Shown: positions 7,122 through 15,802 of the stretch, in pieces
How positions within the stretch are numbered: position 1 is the stretch's first letter
Layout of the letters: the number at the start of each line of letters is the position of its first letter
Assembly (NCBI GenBank): GCA_041848045.1
Contig: JBGZHY010000091.1
Span: forward strand, 1 to 26,422
Source of the DNA: CAKAHY01 sp041848045
Lineage (GTDB): Bacteria > Bacillota > Clostridia > Lachnospirales > Lachnospiraceae
DNA: 26,422 bases
Reading direction: 5' to 3'
Position numbers and translations under genes: made by a program
Notes under the pieces: generated by a model
What the model was told of the DNA's origin: nothing
What the model saw: the letters and a program-made list of their open reading frames with translations, nothing else
Databases searched by the model: none

Positions 7122-8471
7122 ATGGGAATACCTACATTCAGCGGGGGCGTGCATCCTGCCTATGACGGTAAGGATTTAAGTAAGGACAGCCCCATCGTGG
7201 ATTTGTGGCCGTCGGGGGAAATGGTTTACCCGATGTTTCAGCATATCGGCGCAGCTGCCAATCCTGTGGTAAAAGCGGGAGATGAGGTGCTGGTGGGGCA
7301 GAAGATAGGCGAAGCGAGTTCTTTCATATCCGCAAATGTCATCAGTTCGGTTTCCGGCAAGGTGAAGAAAATCGAAGCCAGACGGATTGCCAACGGCTCA
7401 ATGGCAAACTGCGTGATTGTGGAAAACGATGGGGAATACAGGCAGATTGCAGGATTCGGCGAAGAAAGAGATTTCCGCAGCCTGTCAAGAGAAGAGATTA
7501 TAGGCATGGTAAAGGAAGCCGGTATTGTGGGGCTTGGAGGGGCAGGATTTCCGACCCATGTAAAGCTGTCACCGCCTAAGCCGGATGAGATTGATTATAT
7601 TTTAATCAACGCCGCAGAATGTGAACCCTATTTAACCAGCGATTACCGTATGCTTTTGGAGAGAAGCGAGGATTTGATGAACGGTATTCGTATTATCCTG
7701 TCCCTGTTTGCACAGGCAAAGGCGATTATCGGTGTGGAGGATAATAAGGCGGATGTTATCCGGAGGTTTACGGAGCTTTGTGAAAAGGAAACGAAGATTA
7801 AGGTCTGCCCTTTGCAGACGAAGTATCCGCAGGGAGGCGAGCGTTCTCTGATTAAGGCGATTACCCTGCGGGAATTAAACCACAGAATGTTGCCTTCCGA
7901 TGTGGGTTGTATTGTGCACAATGCAAGCACGGTGATTGCCGTCAGTGATGCGGTTTCTTTTTCTAAGCCGCTGACCTCTACGGTGATGACCTTAACGGGG
8001 GATGCCATGGCAAATCCCGGAAATTACAGAGTGCCTTTAGGTGCAAGCCACGCAGAGATTGTGCAGGCGGCAGGCGGTTTTCGGACGGAGCCTAAAAAAG
8101 TCATCAGCGGAGGTCCCATGATGGGACTGGCTTTATTTGATCTTTCCGTTCCGGCAGTTAAGACCTCTTCTTCCGTCCTGGCCATGAGCAGGGATGACGT
8201 ATCGGAGCAGGCGGAAACGCCTTGCATCAAATGCGCCAGGTGCATAGATGTTTGTCCCAGCCACATTACGCCGGTGATGATGATGGATTACGCTTTACGC
8301 GGTGACAAGGAAAATTTTGAAAAAATCAACGGTATGGAATGTATCGAATGCGGAAGCTGTTCCTATGTCTGTCCTGCCAAAAGGCCGTTGACGCAGGCAT
8401 TTAAGCTGATGCGTCAGAGTATCCTTGCAGACAGAAGACTGCAGGCTGCCGGGAAGGGGGTACAAAAGTAA
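7122..8471 (+). CDS. rnfC: Rnf complex subunit C (NADH-binding, iron-sulfur)
   Basis: RnfC is the peripheral cytoplasmic subunit that exchanges electrons with NAD+/NADH in the ion-translocating ferredoxin:NAD+ oxidoreductase. The 449 residues show the N-terminal RnfC domain (FSGGVHP at the start), the glycine-rich nucleotide/FMN site GLGGAGFPTHVKL at 137-149, an SLBB-like middle region, and two 4Fe-4S motifs: C368, C371, C374, C378 and C407, C410, C413, C417. There is no long alanine/lysine-rich tail of the kind seen in gamma-proteobacterial RnfC. The ATG is preceded by AAAGGAAGAGG. Its stop codon shares one base with the rnfD start. It is the first gene of a six-gene operon. Confidence 0.96.
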   Translation: MGIPTFSGGVHPAYDGKDLSKDSPIVDLWPSGEMVYPMFQHIGAAANPVVKAGDEVLVGQKIGEASSFISANVISSVSGKVKKIEARRIANGSMANCVIVENDGEYRQIAGFGEERDFRSLSREEIIGMVKEAGIVGLGGAGFPTHVKLSPPKPDEIDYILINAAECEPYLTSDYRMLLERSEDLMNGIRIILSLFAQAKAIIGVEDNKADVIRRFTELCEKETKIKVCPLQTKYPQGGERSLIKAITLRELNHRMLPSDVGCIVHNASTVIAVSDAVSFSKPLTSTVMTLTGDAMANPGNYRVPLGASHAEIVQAAGGFRTEPKKVISGGPMMGLALFDLSVPAVKTSSSVLAMSRDDVSEQAETPCIKCARCIDVCPSHITPVMMMDYALRGDKENFEKINGMECIECGSCSYVCPAKRPLTQAFKLMRQSILADRRLQAAGKGVQK

Positions 8472-9427
8472 TGGAACATTTATATCAGGTTTCTGCTTCT
8501 CCGCATATTAAGGATAATTCCTCTACCCGAGGGATTATGGCGGATGTTTGTATTGCCATGATACCGGCGGCGGCTTTCGGCGTATATCAGTTTGGCTTAA
8601 AGGCTTTGGTTTTGATTCTGGCAACGGTGGCATCCTGCGTGCTTTCGGAGTATTTTTATCAGAAATGGATGAAAAAGCCGATAACGGTAGGGGATTATTC
8701 GGCTGTGGTCACCGGTATGATTCTGGCTTTGAATCTGCCGGCAAATCTGCCGGTATGGCAGGCGGTTTTTGGCGGTGTCTTTGCCATTATTGTGGTAAAG
8801 CAGGTCTATGGCGGCATCGGGCAGAACTGGATGAATCCGGCTTTGGCGGCAAGATGTTTTTTGTTAATCAGCTTTGCCAAAGGAATGACGGATTTCAGCG
8901 CGGCAAGCTTGGGTTTTGACGCCCTGTCCACGCCTACGCCTTTGGCAGCCTTGAAAACGGGACAGCTGACGGCGGCTTATCCTTTCACTCTTTTTGATAT
9001 GTTTATGGGTACCGTACCGGGAACCATCGGAGAGGTGTCTGCGGCAGCCCTTCTGATCGGCGCAGGGTACCTGCTGATCAAGCGGGTCATCAGCCCTCGG
9101 ATTCCGCTGACCTATATGGCAACGGTGGCAGTGTTTGTCTGGATATTCGGTGAGAGAAGCCCGCAGTATGTGCTGGCGCACATTCTGGGCGGCGGTCTGT
9201 TGTTCGGTGCCTTTTTTATGGCGACGGATTATTCTTCCACACCGCTGACCAAGAAGGGACAGTATGTGTTTGCCGTATTTATAGGGCTTTTGACCGGTCT
9301 GTTCCGTATTTTCGGTGCAAGTGCGGAGGGTGTGAGCTATGCCATCATTATCGGTAACATTGTGGCTCCTTTGATAGAAAAAAGAACCTTGGCGACCGCC
9401 TTTGGAATGGGAGGTAAAAAATCATGA
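8471..9427 (+). CDS. rnfD: Rnf complex subunit D (membrane flavoprotein)
   Basis: The 318-residue protein is a polytopic membrane subunit of the NqrB/RnfD family, which carries a covalently bound FMN in the ion and electron path. The family marks are an N-terminal SPHIKDNSSTRGIM segment, GGIGQNWMNPALAARCF around 114-130, and STPTP at 153-157, where T156 is the likely FMN-bearing threonine by comparison with the S-x-A-T-P motif. There is a second conserved stretch FMATDYSSTPLT at 249-260. The start overlaps the rnfC stop (TAATG) and the end overlaps rnfG by four bases (ATGA), so translation is coupled. Confidence 0.95.
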   Translation: MEHLYQVSASPHIKDNSSTRGIMADVCIAMIPAAAFGVYQFGLKALVLILATVASCVLSEYFYQKWMKKPITVGDYSAVVTGMILALNLPANLPVWQAVFGGVFAIIVVKQVYGGIGQNWMNPALAARCFLLISFAKGMTDFSAASLGFDALSTPTPLAALKTGQLTAAYPFTLFDMFMGTVPGTIGEVSAAALLIGAGYLLIKRVISPRIPLTYMATVAVFVWIFGERSPQYVLAHILGGGLLFGAFFMATDYSSTPLTKKGQYVFAVFIGLLTGLFRIFGASAEGVSYAIIIGNIVAPLIEKRTLATAFGMGGKKS

Positions 9428-10035
9428 AAAAAGCATCTTACATGAAAGATACGCTGATTTTATTCATCATTACCCTCATTGCCGGCATCAGCCTGGGCTT
9501 TGTGTATCAGATTACCAAGGCACCGATTGAGCAGGCGAAGATAGCGGCAAAATCCGAAGCTTACCGGCAGGTATTTGCACAGGCGAAGGAATTTAAGGCA
9601 AATGAGGAAGAAAGCGCCATGATAGAGAGTGTGAATACGGAGCTGGCGGGGCAGGGATTCGGCAATGTGCGCATTGATGAAATCGTGGACGCCGTGGATG
9701 AAAACGGTACGCTGATAGGCTATGTCATCGGTGCAAGCTCGGGAGATGGCTACGGCGGCAATCTGTCGGTTTCCGTAGGCATGGATGTGCAGGGGCTTAT
9801 TACGGGACTTGCATTTTTGAGTATTGCGGAAACACCGGGGCTTGGCATGCGGGCAACGGAAGAGGAGTTTTACGGGCAGTTTACAGGTAAAAAGACGGTT
9901 TTGACGGTAACGAAATCCGGAGCTCCTTCAGATACGGAAATCAATGCCATTTCCGGCGCAACGATAACCTCCAATGCGGTAACTTCCGCGGTAAATGCGG
10001 CCGGATATTTCGTAAGTGCCAAGCTGGCACAGTAG
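9424..10035 (+). CDS. rnfG: Rnf complex subunit G (FMN-binding)
   Basis: The 203-residue protein has one N-terminal membrane helix (about 8-29) and an outward-facing FMN-binding domain. The covalent FMN site is the SGAT motif at 177-180, with T180 as the phosphoester residue. ETPGLGMR near 136-143 is also typical of the RnfG/NqrC fold. The length is normal. The start overlaps rnfD by four bases and the stop is followed by a strong AGGAGGA site for rnfE. Confidence 0.95.
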   Translation: MKKASYMKDTLILFIITLIAGISLGFVYQITKAPIEQAKIAAKSEAYRQVFAQAKEFKANEEESAMIESVNTELAGQGFGNVRIDEIVDAVDENGTLIGYVIGASSGDGYGGNLSVSVGMDVQGLITGLAFLSIAETPGLGMRATEEEFYGQFTGKKTVLTVTKSGAPSDTEINAISGATITSNAVTSAVNAAGYFVSAKLAQ

Positions 10036-10045
10036 GAGGAGAAAT

Positions 10046-10705
10046 ATGAATCGATATATCGAACGTTTATATAATGGTATTGTTAAGGAAAATCCTACTT
10101 TTGTGCTGATGCTGGGCATGTGTCCGACGCTGGCGGTAACGACTTCCGCCATTAACGGTCTGGGAATGGGCGTATCCACAACGGCGGTGTTGATGTTCTC
10201 CAATTTGATTATTTCTTTACTGAGAAATATTATTCCGGAAAAAGTGCGTATTCCGGCATATATTGTGATTGTGGCATCGCTGGTGACGGTGGTGGATTTG
10301 CTGATGCAGGGCTATACGCCGGATTTATACGGCTCTTTGGGTATTTACATTCCGTTGATTGTGGTGAACTGCATCATTTTGGGAAGGGCGGAAAGCTATG
10401 CGTCCAAAAACCCGCCTGTACTGTCTTTGATGGACGGCTTGGGCATGGGAATCGGATTTACGCTGGCACTGACCGTTATCGGTATGGTGCGTGAACTGAT
10501 TGGTTCGGGAGCCTTCTTCGGACGTGCTTTTGTGCCGGAGGAATATACCGTTTCCATTATGGTACTGGCGCCGGGAGCCTTCTTTGTACTGGCTGTTTTA
10601 ACGGCTTTGCAGAATAAGTTTAAGGCACCGAGTGCCAGCAATACGGAACAGGCAGAGGCTGCTTCCTGCGGTGACTGCCAAGGCTGTGCAGGCAAACAAG
10701 AATAG
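10046..10705 (+). CDS. rnfE: Rnf complex subunit E (membrane)
   Basis: The 219-residue integral membrane subunit pairs with RnfA. C26 (MLGMCPTLAVT) and C109 (VVNCIILGRAE) sit at the positions known to hold the shared intramembrane 2Fe-2S cluster in the A/E half-subunits. I chose the ATG at 10046 because AGGAGGA lies at 10034-10040; an upstream in-frame start at 10016 would lie within rnfG and has no ribosome binding site. The last 20 residues form a hydrophilic tail with C208, C211 and C214 (CGDCQGC). This is beyond the conserved membrane core and could bind a metal or form disulfides; its role is unknown. Confidence 0.95.
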   Translation: MNRYIERLYNGIVKENPTFVLMLGMCPTLAVTTSAINGLGMGVSTTAVLMFSNLIISLLRNIIPEKVRIPAYIVIVASLVTVVDLLMQGYTPDLYGSLGIYIPLIVVNCIILGRAESYASKNPPVLSLMDGLGMGIGFTLALTVIGMVRELIGSGAFFGRAFVPEEYTVSIMVLAPGAFFVLAVLTALQNKFKAPSASNTEQAEAASCGDCQGCAGKQE

Positions 10706-10722
10706 AGGAAAGGTGAGAAAAA

Positions 10723-11298
10723 ATGACGGAATTGATTTTGATTTTAATTGGTGCGTCCCTTGTCAATAATGTTGTATTGAGTCGTTTTTTGGGTTTGTGT
10801 CCTTTCCTGGGCGTGTCCAAGAAGGTGGAAACTTCTGCTGGAATGGGAGCGGCGGTTATTTTTGTGATTACGCTGTCTTCGGCGATGGCAAGCTTGATTT
10901 ACACCGCCGTGCTGGTACCGCTGAAGCTGGAGTATCTGCAAACCATTGTATTTATTTTGCTGATTGCAGCTTTGGTACAATTTGTGGAAATGGTGCTGAA
11001 GAAAAATATGCCCGCTCTGTATGAGTCTTTGGGCGTATACCTGCCGTTGATTACGACAAACTGTGCCGTGCTGGGCGTTGCGATTGATAATGTATTAAAG
11101 GATTATAATTTTATACAGAGTCTGCTGTACGGTATCGGTACGGCATTGGGCTTTACCTTGGCGATTATATTTATGGCAGGAATCAGAGAAAAAATAGAGC
11201 ATAATGATATATCTCACAGCTTTCAGGGTATGCCGATTGTTCTGATTACCGCCGGTTTAATGGCAATCGCTTTCTTCGGTTTCCAGGGACTTATATAG
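10723..11298 (+). CDS. rnfA: Rnf complex subunit A (membrane)
   Basis: The 191-residue, six-helix membrane subunit is the partner of RnfE. C26 in FLGLCPFLGVS and C114 in TTNCAVLG are the expected ligands of the intramembrane 2Fe-2S cluster. The inverted relation to RnfE is visible in the parallel motifs LCPxL...NCxxLG. The ribosome binding site AAAGGTGAG lies just upstream, 17 bases after the rnfE stop. Length is normal for the family. Confidence 0.96.
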   Translation: MTELILILIGASLVNNVVLSRFLGLCPFLGVSKKVETSAGMGAAVIFVITLSSAMASLIYTAVLVPLKLEYLQTIVFILLIAALVQFVEMVLKKNMPALYESLGVYLPLITTNCAVLGVAIDNVLKDYNFIQSLLYGIGTALGFTLAIIFMAGIREKIEHNDISHSFQGMPIVLITAGLMAIAFFGFQGLI

Positions 11299-11310
11299 GG
11301 GGAAATAGCA

Positions 11311-12132
11311 ATGATTGCAGGAATAATAGTGGCGGCACTGGTGGTGAGTATTGTAGGTATCTTAATCGGCATTCTGCTCGGAATAGCCGGTGAGAAGTTT
11401 GCGGTGGAAGTGGATGAGAAAGAAATCCTGGTGCGTGAGGCTTTGCCGGGCAACAACTGCGGCGGCTGCGGATTTCCGGGTTGCGACGGTCTGGCAAAGG
11501 CCATTGCCAAAGGAGAGGCGGAGGTAAATGCCTGTCCTGTAGGCGGAGCGGCGACGGCGGAGCGGATTGCCTCCATCATGGGTGTGGAGGCCGGCACTGC
11601 GGAGCGCAGAGTTGCTTTTGTACGCTGCGTCGGTACGAAGGAAAAGACCAAGCTGAATTACAGCTATACAGGCATTATGGACTGCAATATGTTAAGCGTC
11701 GTGCCCGGTACCAGTGACAAAGACTGTGCCTTCGGCTGCATGGGCTACGGCTCCTGTGTAAGAGCCTGCGAGTTTGACGCTCTGCATATTGTAGAAGGTA
11801 TTGCCAAGGTAACAAAGGATAAGTGTGTTGCCTGCGGAAAGTGTGTTTCGGCATGTCCGAAGAAACTGATTGAGCTTTTGCCTTATTCGGCAGAGCATAT
11901 TGTGCAGTGCCGTTCTATGGATAAGGGAAAGGATGTAAAGGCAAAGTGCAGCGTAGGCTGTATCGGCTGCAGTATTTGCACCAAGCAGTGCGAGTTTGAC
12001 GCCATTCATATGCAGGGCAATGTGGCAAAGATTGACTACGAAAAGTGTACCAACTGCGGCAAATGCGCCTTAAAATGTCCGGTGAAAGTCATTAAAAGCA
12101 ATGTGACGGGCAAGGTGGAGATTGTTGCATAG
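11311..12132 (+). CDS. rnfB: Rnf complex subunit B (ferredoxin-accepting iron-sulfur protein)
   Basis: RnfB takes electrons from reduced ferredoxin. The 273-residue protein has an N-terminal membrane anchor (about 3-25) and the Fes domain with C50, C53, C58 and C75 (NNCGGCGFPGC). Two ferredoxin-like pairs follow: C139, C143, C149, C153 with C172, C175, C178, C182, and C213/C217/C220/C223/C227 with C246, C249, C252, C256. About five 4Fe-4S clusters are therefore possible, as in clostridial and acetogen RnfB. It closes the operon and is followed by a terminator. Confidence 0.96.
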   Translation: MIAGIIVAALVVSIVGILIGILLGIAGEKFAVEVDEKEILVREALPGNNCGGCGFPGCDGLAKAIAKGEAEVNACPVGGAATAERIASIMGVEAGTAERRVAFVRCVGTKEKTKLNYSYTGIMDCNMLSVVPGTSDKDCAFGCMGYGSCVRACEFDALHIVEGIAKVTKDKCVACGKCVSACPKKLIELLPYSAEHIVQCRSMDKGKDVKAKCSVGCIGCSICTKQCEFDAIHMQGNVAKIDYEKCTNCGKCALKCPVKVIKSNVTGKVEIVA

Positions 12133-12147
12133 CTAAAAGGTTTTGAT

Positions 12148-12186
12148 AAAACTGATTTCGATAAAATGCGGAGTCAGTTTTTTATT
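12148..12186 (+). terminator. Terminator of the rnf operon
   Basis: AAAACTGA (12148-12155) pairs with TCAGTTTT (12174-12181) across an 18-base loop and runs into a T-rich tail. The loop is longer than usual, so efficiency is uncertain. Confidence 0.6.
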
Positions 12187-12237
12187 GTTTGTTTATCGAA
12201 TGTTTATTCGAATTTGCTAGGCATTTATCTGCTGATG

Positions 12238-12246
12238 TGCTATAAT
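12238..12246 (+). promoter_or_regulatory. Extended -10 promoter of addB
   Basis: TGCTATAAT is a perfect extended -10. No good -35 is at 16-18 bases, which is normal for extended -10 promoters. The ATG within TATAATG (12245) cannot be the addB start because it lies in the promoter itself. A purine-rich AGGGGGTAGG ribosome binding site follows at about 12273-12282. Confidence 0.7.
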
Positions 12247-12283
12247 GAGGAACAGAAAAAGGCGTGAGAAAAAGGGGGTAGGT

Positions 12284-15200
12284 ATGGCATACCGATTTAT
12301 TGTGGGAAGAAGCGGCAGCGGCAAGACAAGCAGGGCACTGCAGGACTTGATTGCCCATTCTCTGGAGCACAGGGACTGCATGCATATTGTGCTGGTGCCG
12401 GAGCAGTACACCATGCATATTCAAAAAGAGGTGCTGCGTCTGCATCCGTATCATGCCGCAACCAATATTGATGTGCTCAGTTTCCGGCGTCTGGCTCATC
12501 GGGTTTTTAAGGAACTGCACATAAAGCTGCCTTCTGTTCTGGACGATATGGCCAAGGCGCTGATCATTCGTAAGGTGGCGGGAGAGCACAGGAAGGAGCT
12601 GCGTCTTTGGAAGGAGCAGTTTTCCAGGTATGGTTTTGTCGATAAGTTCAAGTCTTTGTTGTCGGAGCTGTTACAGTATGGGATTGGACCGGAGCAGATA
12701 CGAGAAATTGCCGAGGATGAAAGTAGGGTAAAGTCCGGTATCCTAAAGAACAAGCTGTCGGAGATTGCCTTGATTTATACCGCTTTTCAGGATTTTATCA
12801 AAGGGAAGCACATCACCAACGAAGAGGTGCTGGATGTTTTGGCGAAGCATCTGCCAAGATCCGCCTCTTTACGGGGTGCCTATATTGTGTTTGACGGATT
12901 TACGGGCTTTACGCCGATACAGTTTCGTTTGGTGGAGATTATGCTGGCTATGGCGGCAGAGTGCCGTTTTTGTATCTGTGCGGACGAGGCGGAGATTGAC
13001 AGACTGCATTTGGACGAGGACGAGCTCTTTTTTATGAGCATGCATATGGCTAAGACCGTCAATGCCTTGGCGGATAGAAACGGTGTTTCACAGAAAGAAA
13101 GCATATACCTTGACGCAAGCTATAAGAAGAGCCGAAGTCTGCAGCATCTGGAACGTTATTTTTTAAGGGAAGAGGGATGTACGCCGATTTCTGCTGCGGG
13201 CGATATTCAAATTTGTGCGGCAGACAGTCCGGAGGAAGAGGTTAAATGCCTGATGAACCGCCTTCATTATTTGATTAGGCAGGAGGGCTATCGTTACCGG
13301 GATATTGCCGTTTTAAGCGGCGATTTAAGCCGCTATGGGGACAGGCTCAGCCAGCAGCTGCAGGCGGCGGGTATTCCCCACCATATTGATTCCAATATCC
13401 GTATTTCCACCAATATGTTTGTGGATTTTATTGACAGCGTGTTGCAGCTTGTAACGGAAAATTACAGCTATCATGCTTTGATGCGTTATATTCGCAGTCC
13501 CTTTGCCTTCGCAAAATCCTGCTCCTCCTATACCCTGTATTCTTTTGACAATTATTTGTTCATGACGGGGCTTGCCTCCCATAAGCGTTTGTCCAAGGCC
13601 TTTACGTATATGCCTAAGGCTTATAAAGGAGTTTCCTTGGAGGATTTAAATGCGCTTCGTGTGGAGATATTGCAGGATACGGAGGATTTATACGGGCTCT
13701 TTCAAAAAAAGAGAAAAGAAGAGGAGGGCTTGCAGGTTTCGGATATTGTAGCGGCCTTATATGAGCTTTTTGACAGGCTGGATATAGAAGAAAAGCTGTC
13801 GGCGCTGGGAAAGGAGTTTGCGGAATCCGGAGATGAAAAAAGAGCCAGGGAGTATACGGGAGTATATGAAAGTGTAGTATCCTTGTTTGCCATGCTGGAG
13901 AAGCTGCTGCAAGATGAGCCTCTGCAGAAGAAGGAGTTTTTGGAGCTGTTTCGGGCAGGGCTTTCGCAAATATCTCTGGGTTTGATTCCTTCCGTTTTGG
14001 ACACCCTGTTTATCGGTGATATGCTGCGCTCCCGGACAGCCGATGTGAAGGTGGTGTTCATTCTGGGGATGAATGAAGGACTCGTGCCGCATATAAATTC
14101 CGCTCATTCTTTAATCAGCGACCGGGAAAAGGTATTCTTGGAGGAACAGTATCATTTGCGCTTGAGTCAAACATTAAAGCAAAGCGTATATGAGCAAAAG
14201 TATTATATGTACCTGGCTTTGTCCAAGGCCAGCCACAGGCTGTATTTATCTTATGCCAATACGGACGCTTCCATGAAAACCATACAACCGGCCTCTATTC
14301 TGCAGAATATTATTTCCCTGTATACGGATTTGCAGGTGGAAAAATACGAGGGAGCCCGCTGTATCTATACCAGAGAGGAGTTGGAAGAAAATATGGCGGC
14401 CTGCCTTCGCCGTTACGGCTTATCGGCAGATTTGCGGGATATCTCGCAGAATATCAGGGATTTGCTGCAGCGCTATGATATGGAAAGTCTGTTGCTCTTT
14501 GCCAATTTGATGTATCGTAAGGAGGCCTTGGGAGAGGATTTGGCGGCATCCTTATTTGGAGATATTTTGAAGGTGAGCGTTTCCAAATTGGAAAGTTATG
14601 CCGCCTGTCCTTACCAATATTTTGTGCGTTACGGTCTGCAGTTATTCGAGCGCAGGGCTTACAACCTGGGCAGCCTTGAAATCGGCAATCTGGCGCATGC
14701 CGCTCTGGAAGAGCTTTTTCGGGATTACATGCGGGAAAGAGATGCGGGAAGAAGCGAGGGATTTTCAGCCTATCTTGAAAACAATACGGATAGCAGGGTG
14801 GAGTCTGCCGTTTCCAAGGTCTTGCTTGCCCAGGAGGAGAATAAGTATGCGGATTCCGCAAAAAATGCCTATGTCAAGGAACGGATTTTACGCCTGCTAA
14901 GAACAAATGCAGAGGTCTTCGCCTTACAGCTGGAGCAGGGAAAGTTTGAGCCCCGGGCTCTTGAATTTGGCTTTGACATACGGGATGCGGAGTTGTATGA
15001 TCTGAAGCTGGAAAACGGAAGAAAGATGTATATAAGCGGCAAAATAGACAGGATAGATGTGTATGATGCATCTATGGACGCAGAAGACCGGCAGGATTAT
15101 CTGGCTGTAAAAATCATCGACTATAAAACTGGTAAGGTAAAGTGGGACAGGGAGCTTATGCAGCAGGGGCTGCAGATGCAGCTGGCATTTTATCTGGATA

Positions 15201-15802
15201 TTGCCCTGCGCTTGTACCGAAAGGAGTATAAGAAGAAGGTGGAGCCGGCGGCAATGTTTTATGCCGGTCTGGCAGAGAATTTCATCAGGCAGGAGGATTT
15301 TGCACGAAACTGCCGCCTGCGGGAAGAGATTTTGGGTAGAGCCTTAGAAGAGGAGGAGAAGCGGGAAATTTCCAAAGAGCTGCTTCTTTCCTGCTATAAA
15401 CCCAACGGCTTGATTTACAAAGATAAGCATATAGCCGCCGCTTTGGATCGGGAACTCTTTGCAGGGGATGAGCCGAGGGAAAGGGAATCTAGGATACTGC
15501 CTTTGTCAGCGGTGCCGTTGATGGAAAATGAGGAGCTCAAGGGCTGGGATTTGCAGGATAAGGATAAGAAAACCCTGGCGGATCCGGAGGATATTCGGGA
15601 TATCCTGGACAGTGTAGGAGAAAAGATACGGTTTTTCGGCAGCCGTATTCTTGCCGGAGATATACAGGTCAGCCCCGTGGAGGATGAGCGTTTCAGCTGT
15701 ATGTACTGTGATTATCGTTCGCTTTGCGGTTTTGACAAACGTATAAAGGGATATGATTATCGCTCTTATACGGAAAAAACAGAAGAGAAGGAGGAGGCAT
15801 AA
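12284..15802 (+). CDS. addB: ATP-dependent helicase/nuclease subunit AddB
   Basis: AddB is the second subunit of the AddAB (RexAB) complex, which resects double-strand DNA ends for RecA and responds to Chi. The 1172-residue product has an N-terminal P-loop GRSGSGKT (8-15), a degenerate superfamily 1 helicase-like middle, and a C-terminal PD-(D/E)XK nuclease with D946 in IIDYKTGK. Four cysteines that hold the structural 4Fe-4S cluster are visible: C775 in YAACPYQYF, then C1139, C1142 and C1148 in FSCMYCDYRSLCGF. I chose the ATG at 12284 because it follows a ribosome binding site and the longer frame from 12245 begins inside the -10 box. The stop overlaps addA by one base. Confidence 0.95.
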   Translation: MAYRFIVGRSGSGKTSRALQDLIAHSLEHRDCMHIVLVPEQYTMHIQKEVLRLHPYHAATNIDVLSFRRLAHRVFKELHIKLPSVLDDMAKALIIRKVAGEHRKELRLWKEQFSRYGFVDKFKSLLSELLQYGIGPEQIREIAEDESRVKSGILKNKLSEIALIYTAFQDFIKGKHITNEEVLDVLAKHLPRSASLRGAYIVFDGFTGFTPIQFRLVEIMLAMAAECRFCICADEAEIDRLHLDEDELFFMSMHMAKTVNALADRNGVSQKESIYLDASYKKSRSLQHLERYFLREEGCTPISAAGDIQICAADSPEEEVKCLMNRLHYLIRQEGYRYRDIAVLSGDLSRYGDRLSQQLQAAGIPHHIDSNIRISTNMFVDFIDSVLQLVTENYSYHALMRYIRSPFAFAKSCSSYTLYSFDNYLFMTGLASHKRLSKAFTYMPKAYKGVSLEDLNALRVEILQDTEDLYGLFQKKRKEEEGLQVSDIVAALYELFDRLDIEEKLSALGKEFAESGDEKRAREYTGVYESVVSLFAMLEKLLQDEPLQKKEFLELFRAGLSQISLGLIPSVLDTLFIGDMLRSRTADVKVVFILGMNEGLVPHINSAHSLISDREKVFLEEQYHLRLSQTLKQSVYEQKYYMYLALSKASHRLYLSYANTDASMKTIQPASILQNIISLYTDLQVEKYEGARCIYTREELEENMAACLRRYGLSADLRDISQNIRDLLQRYDMESLLLFANLMYRKEALGEDLAASLFGDILKVSVSKLESYAACPYQYFVRYGLQLFERRAYNLGSLEIGNLAHAALEELFRDYMRERDAGRSEGFSAYLENNTDSRVESAVSKVLLAQEENKYADSAKNAYVKERILRLLRTNAEVFALQLEQGKFEPRALEFGFDIRDAELYDLKLENGRKMYISGKIDRIDVYDASMDAEDRQDYLAVKIIDYKTGKVKWDRELMQQGLQMQLAFYLDIALRLYRKEYKKKVEPAAMFYAGLAENFIRQEDFARNCRLREEILGRALEEEEKREISKELLLSCYKPNGLIYKDKHIAAALDRELFAGDEPRERESRILPLSAVPLMENEELKGWDLQDKDKKTLADPEDIRDILDSVGEKIRFFGSRILAGDIQVSPVEDERFSCMYCDYRSLCGFDKRIKGYDYRSYTEKTEEKEEA

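Noticed and set aside
6983..7165. 60-codon frame between the EamA gene and rnfC
   Set aside because: It overlaps the rnf promoter, leader and first codons in another frame, with no ribosome binding site or recognisable protein sequence.
12245..12283. Upstream ATG giving a 13-residue longer AddB
   Set aside because: The ATG is part of the TATAATG -10 box, so it cannot be on the transcript from that promoter. The ATG at 12284 has a ribosome binding site and matches the usual AddB N-terminus.
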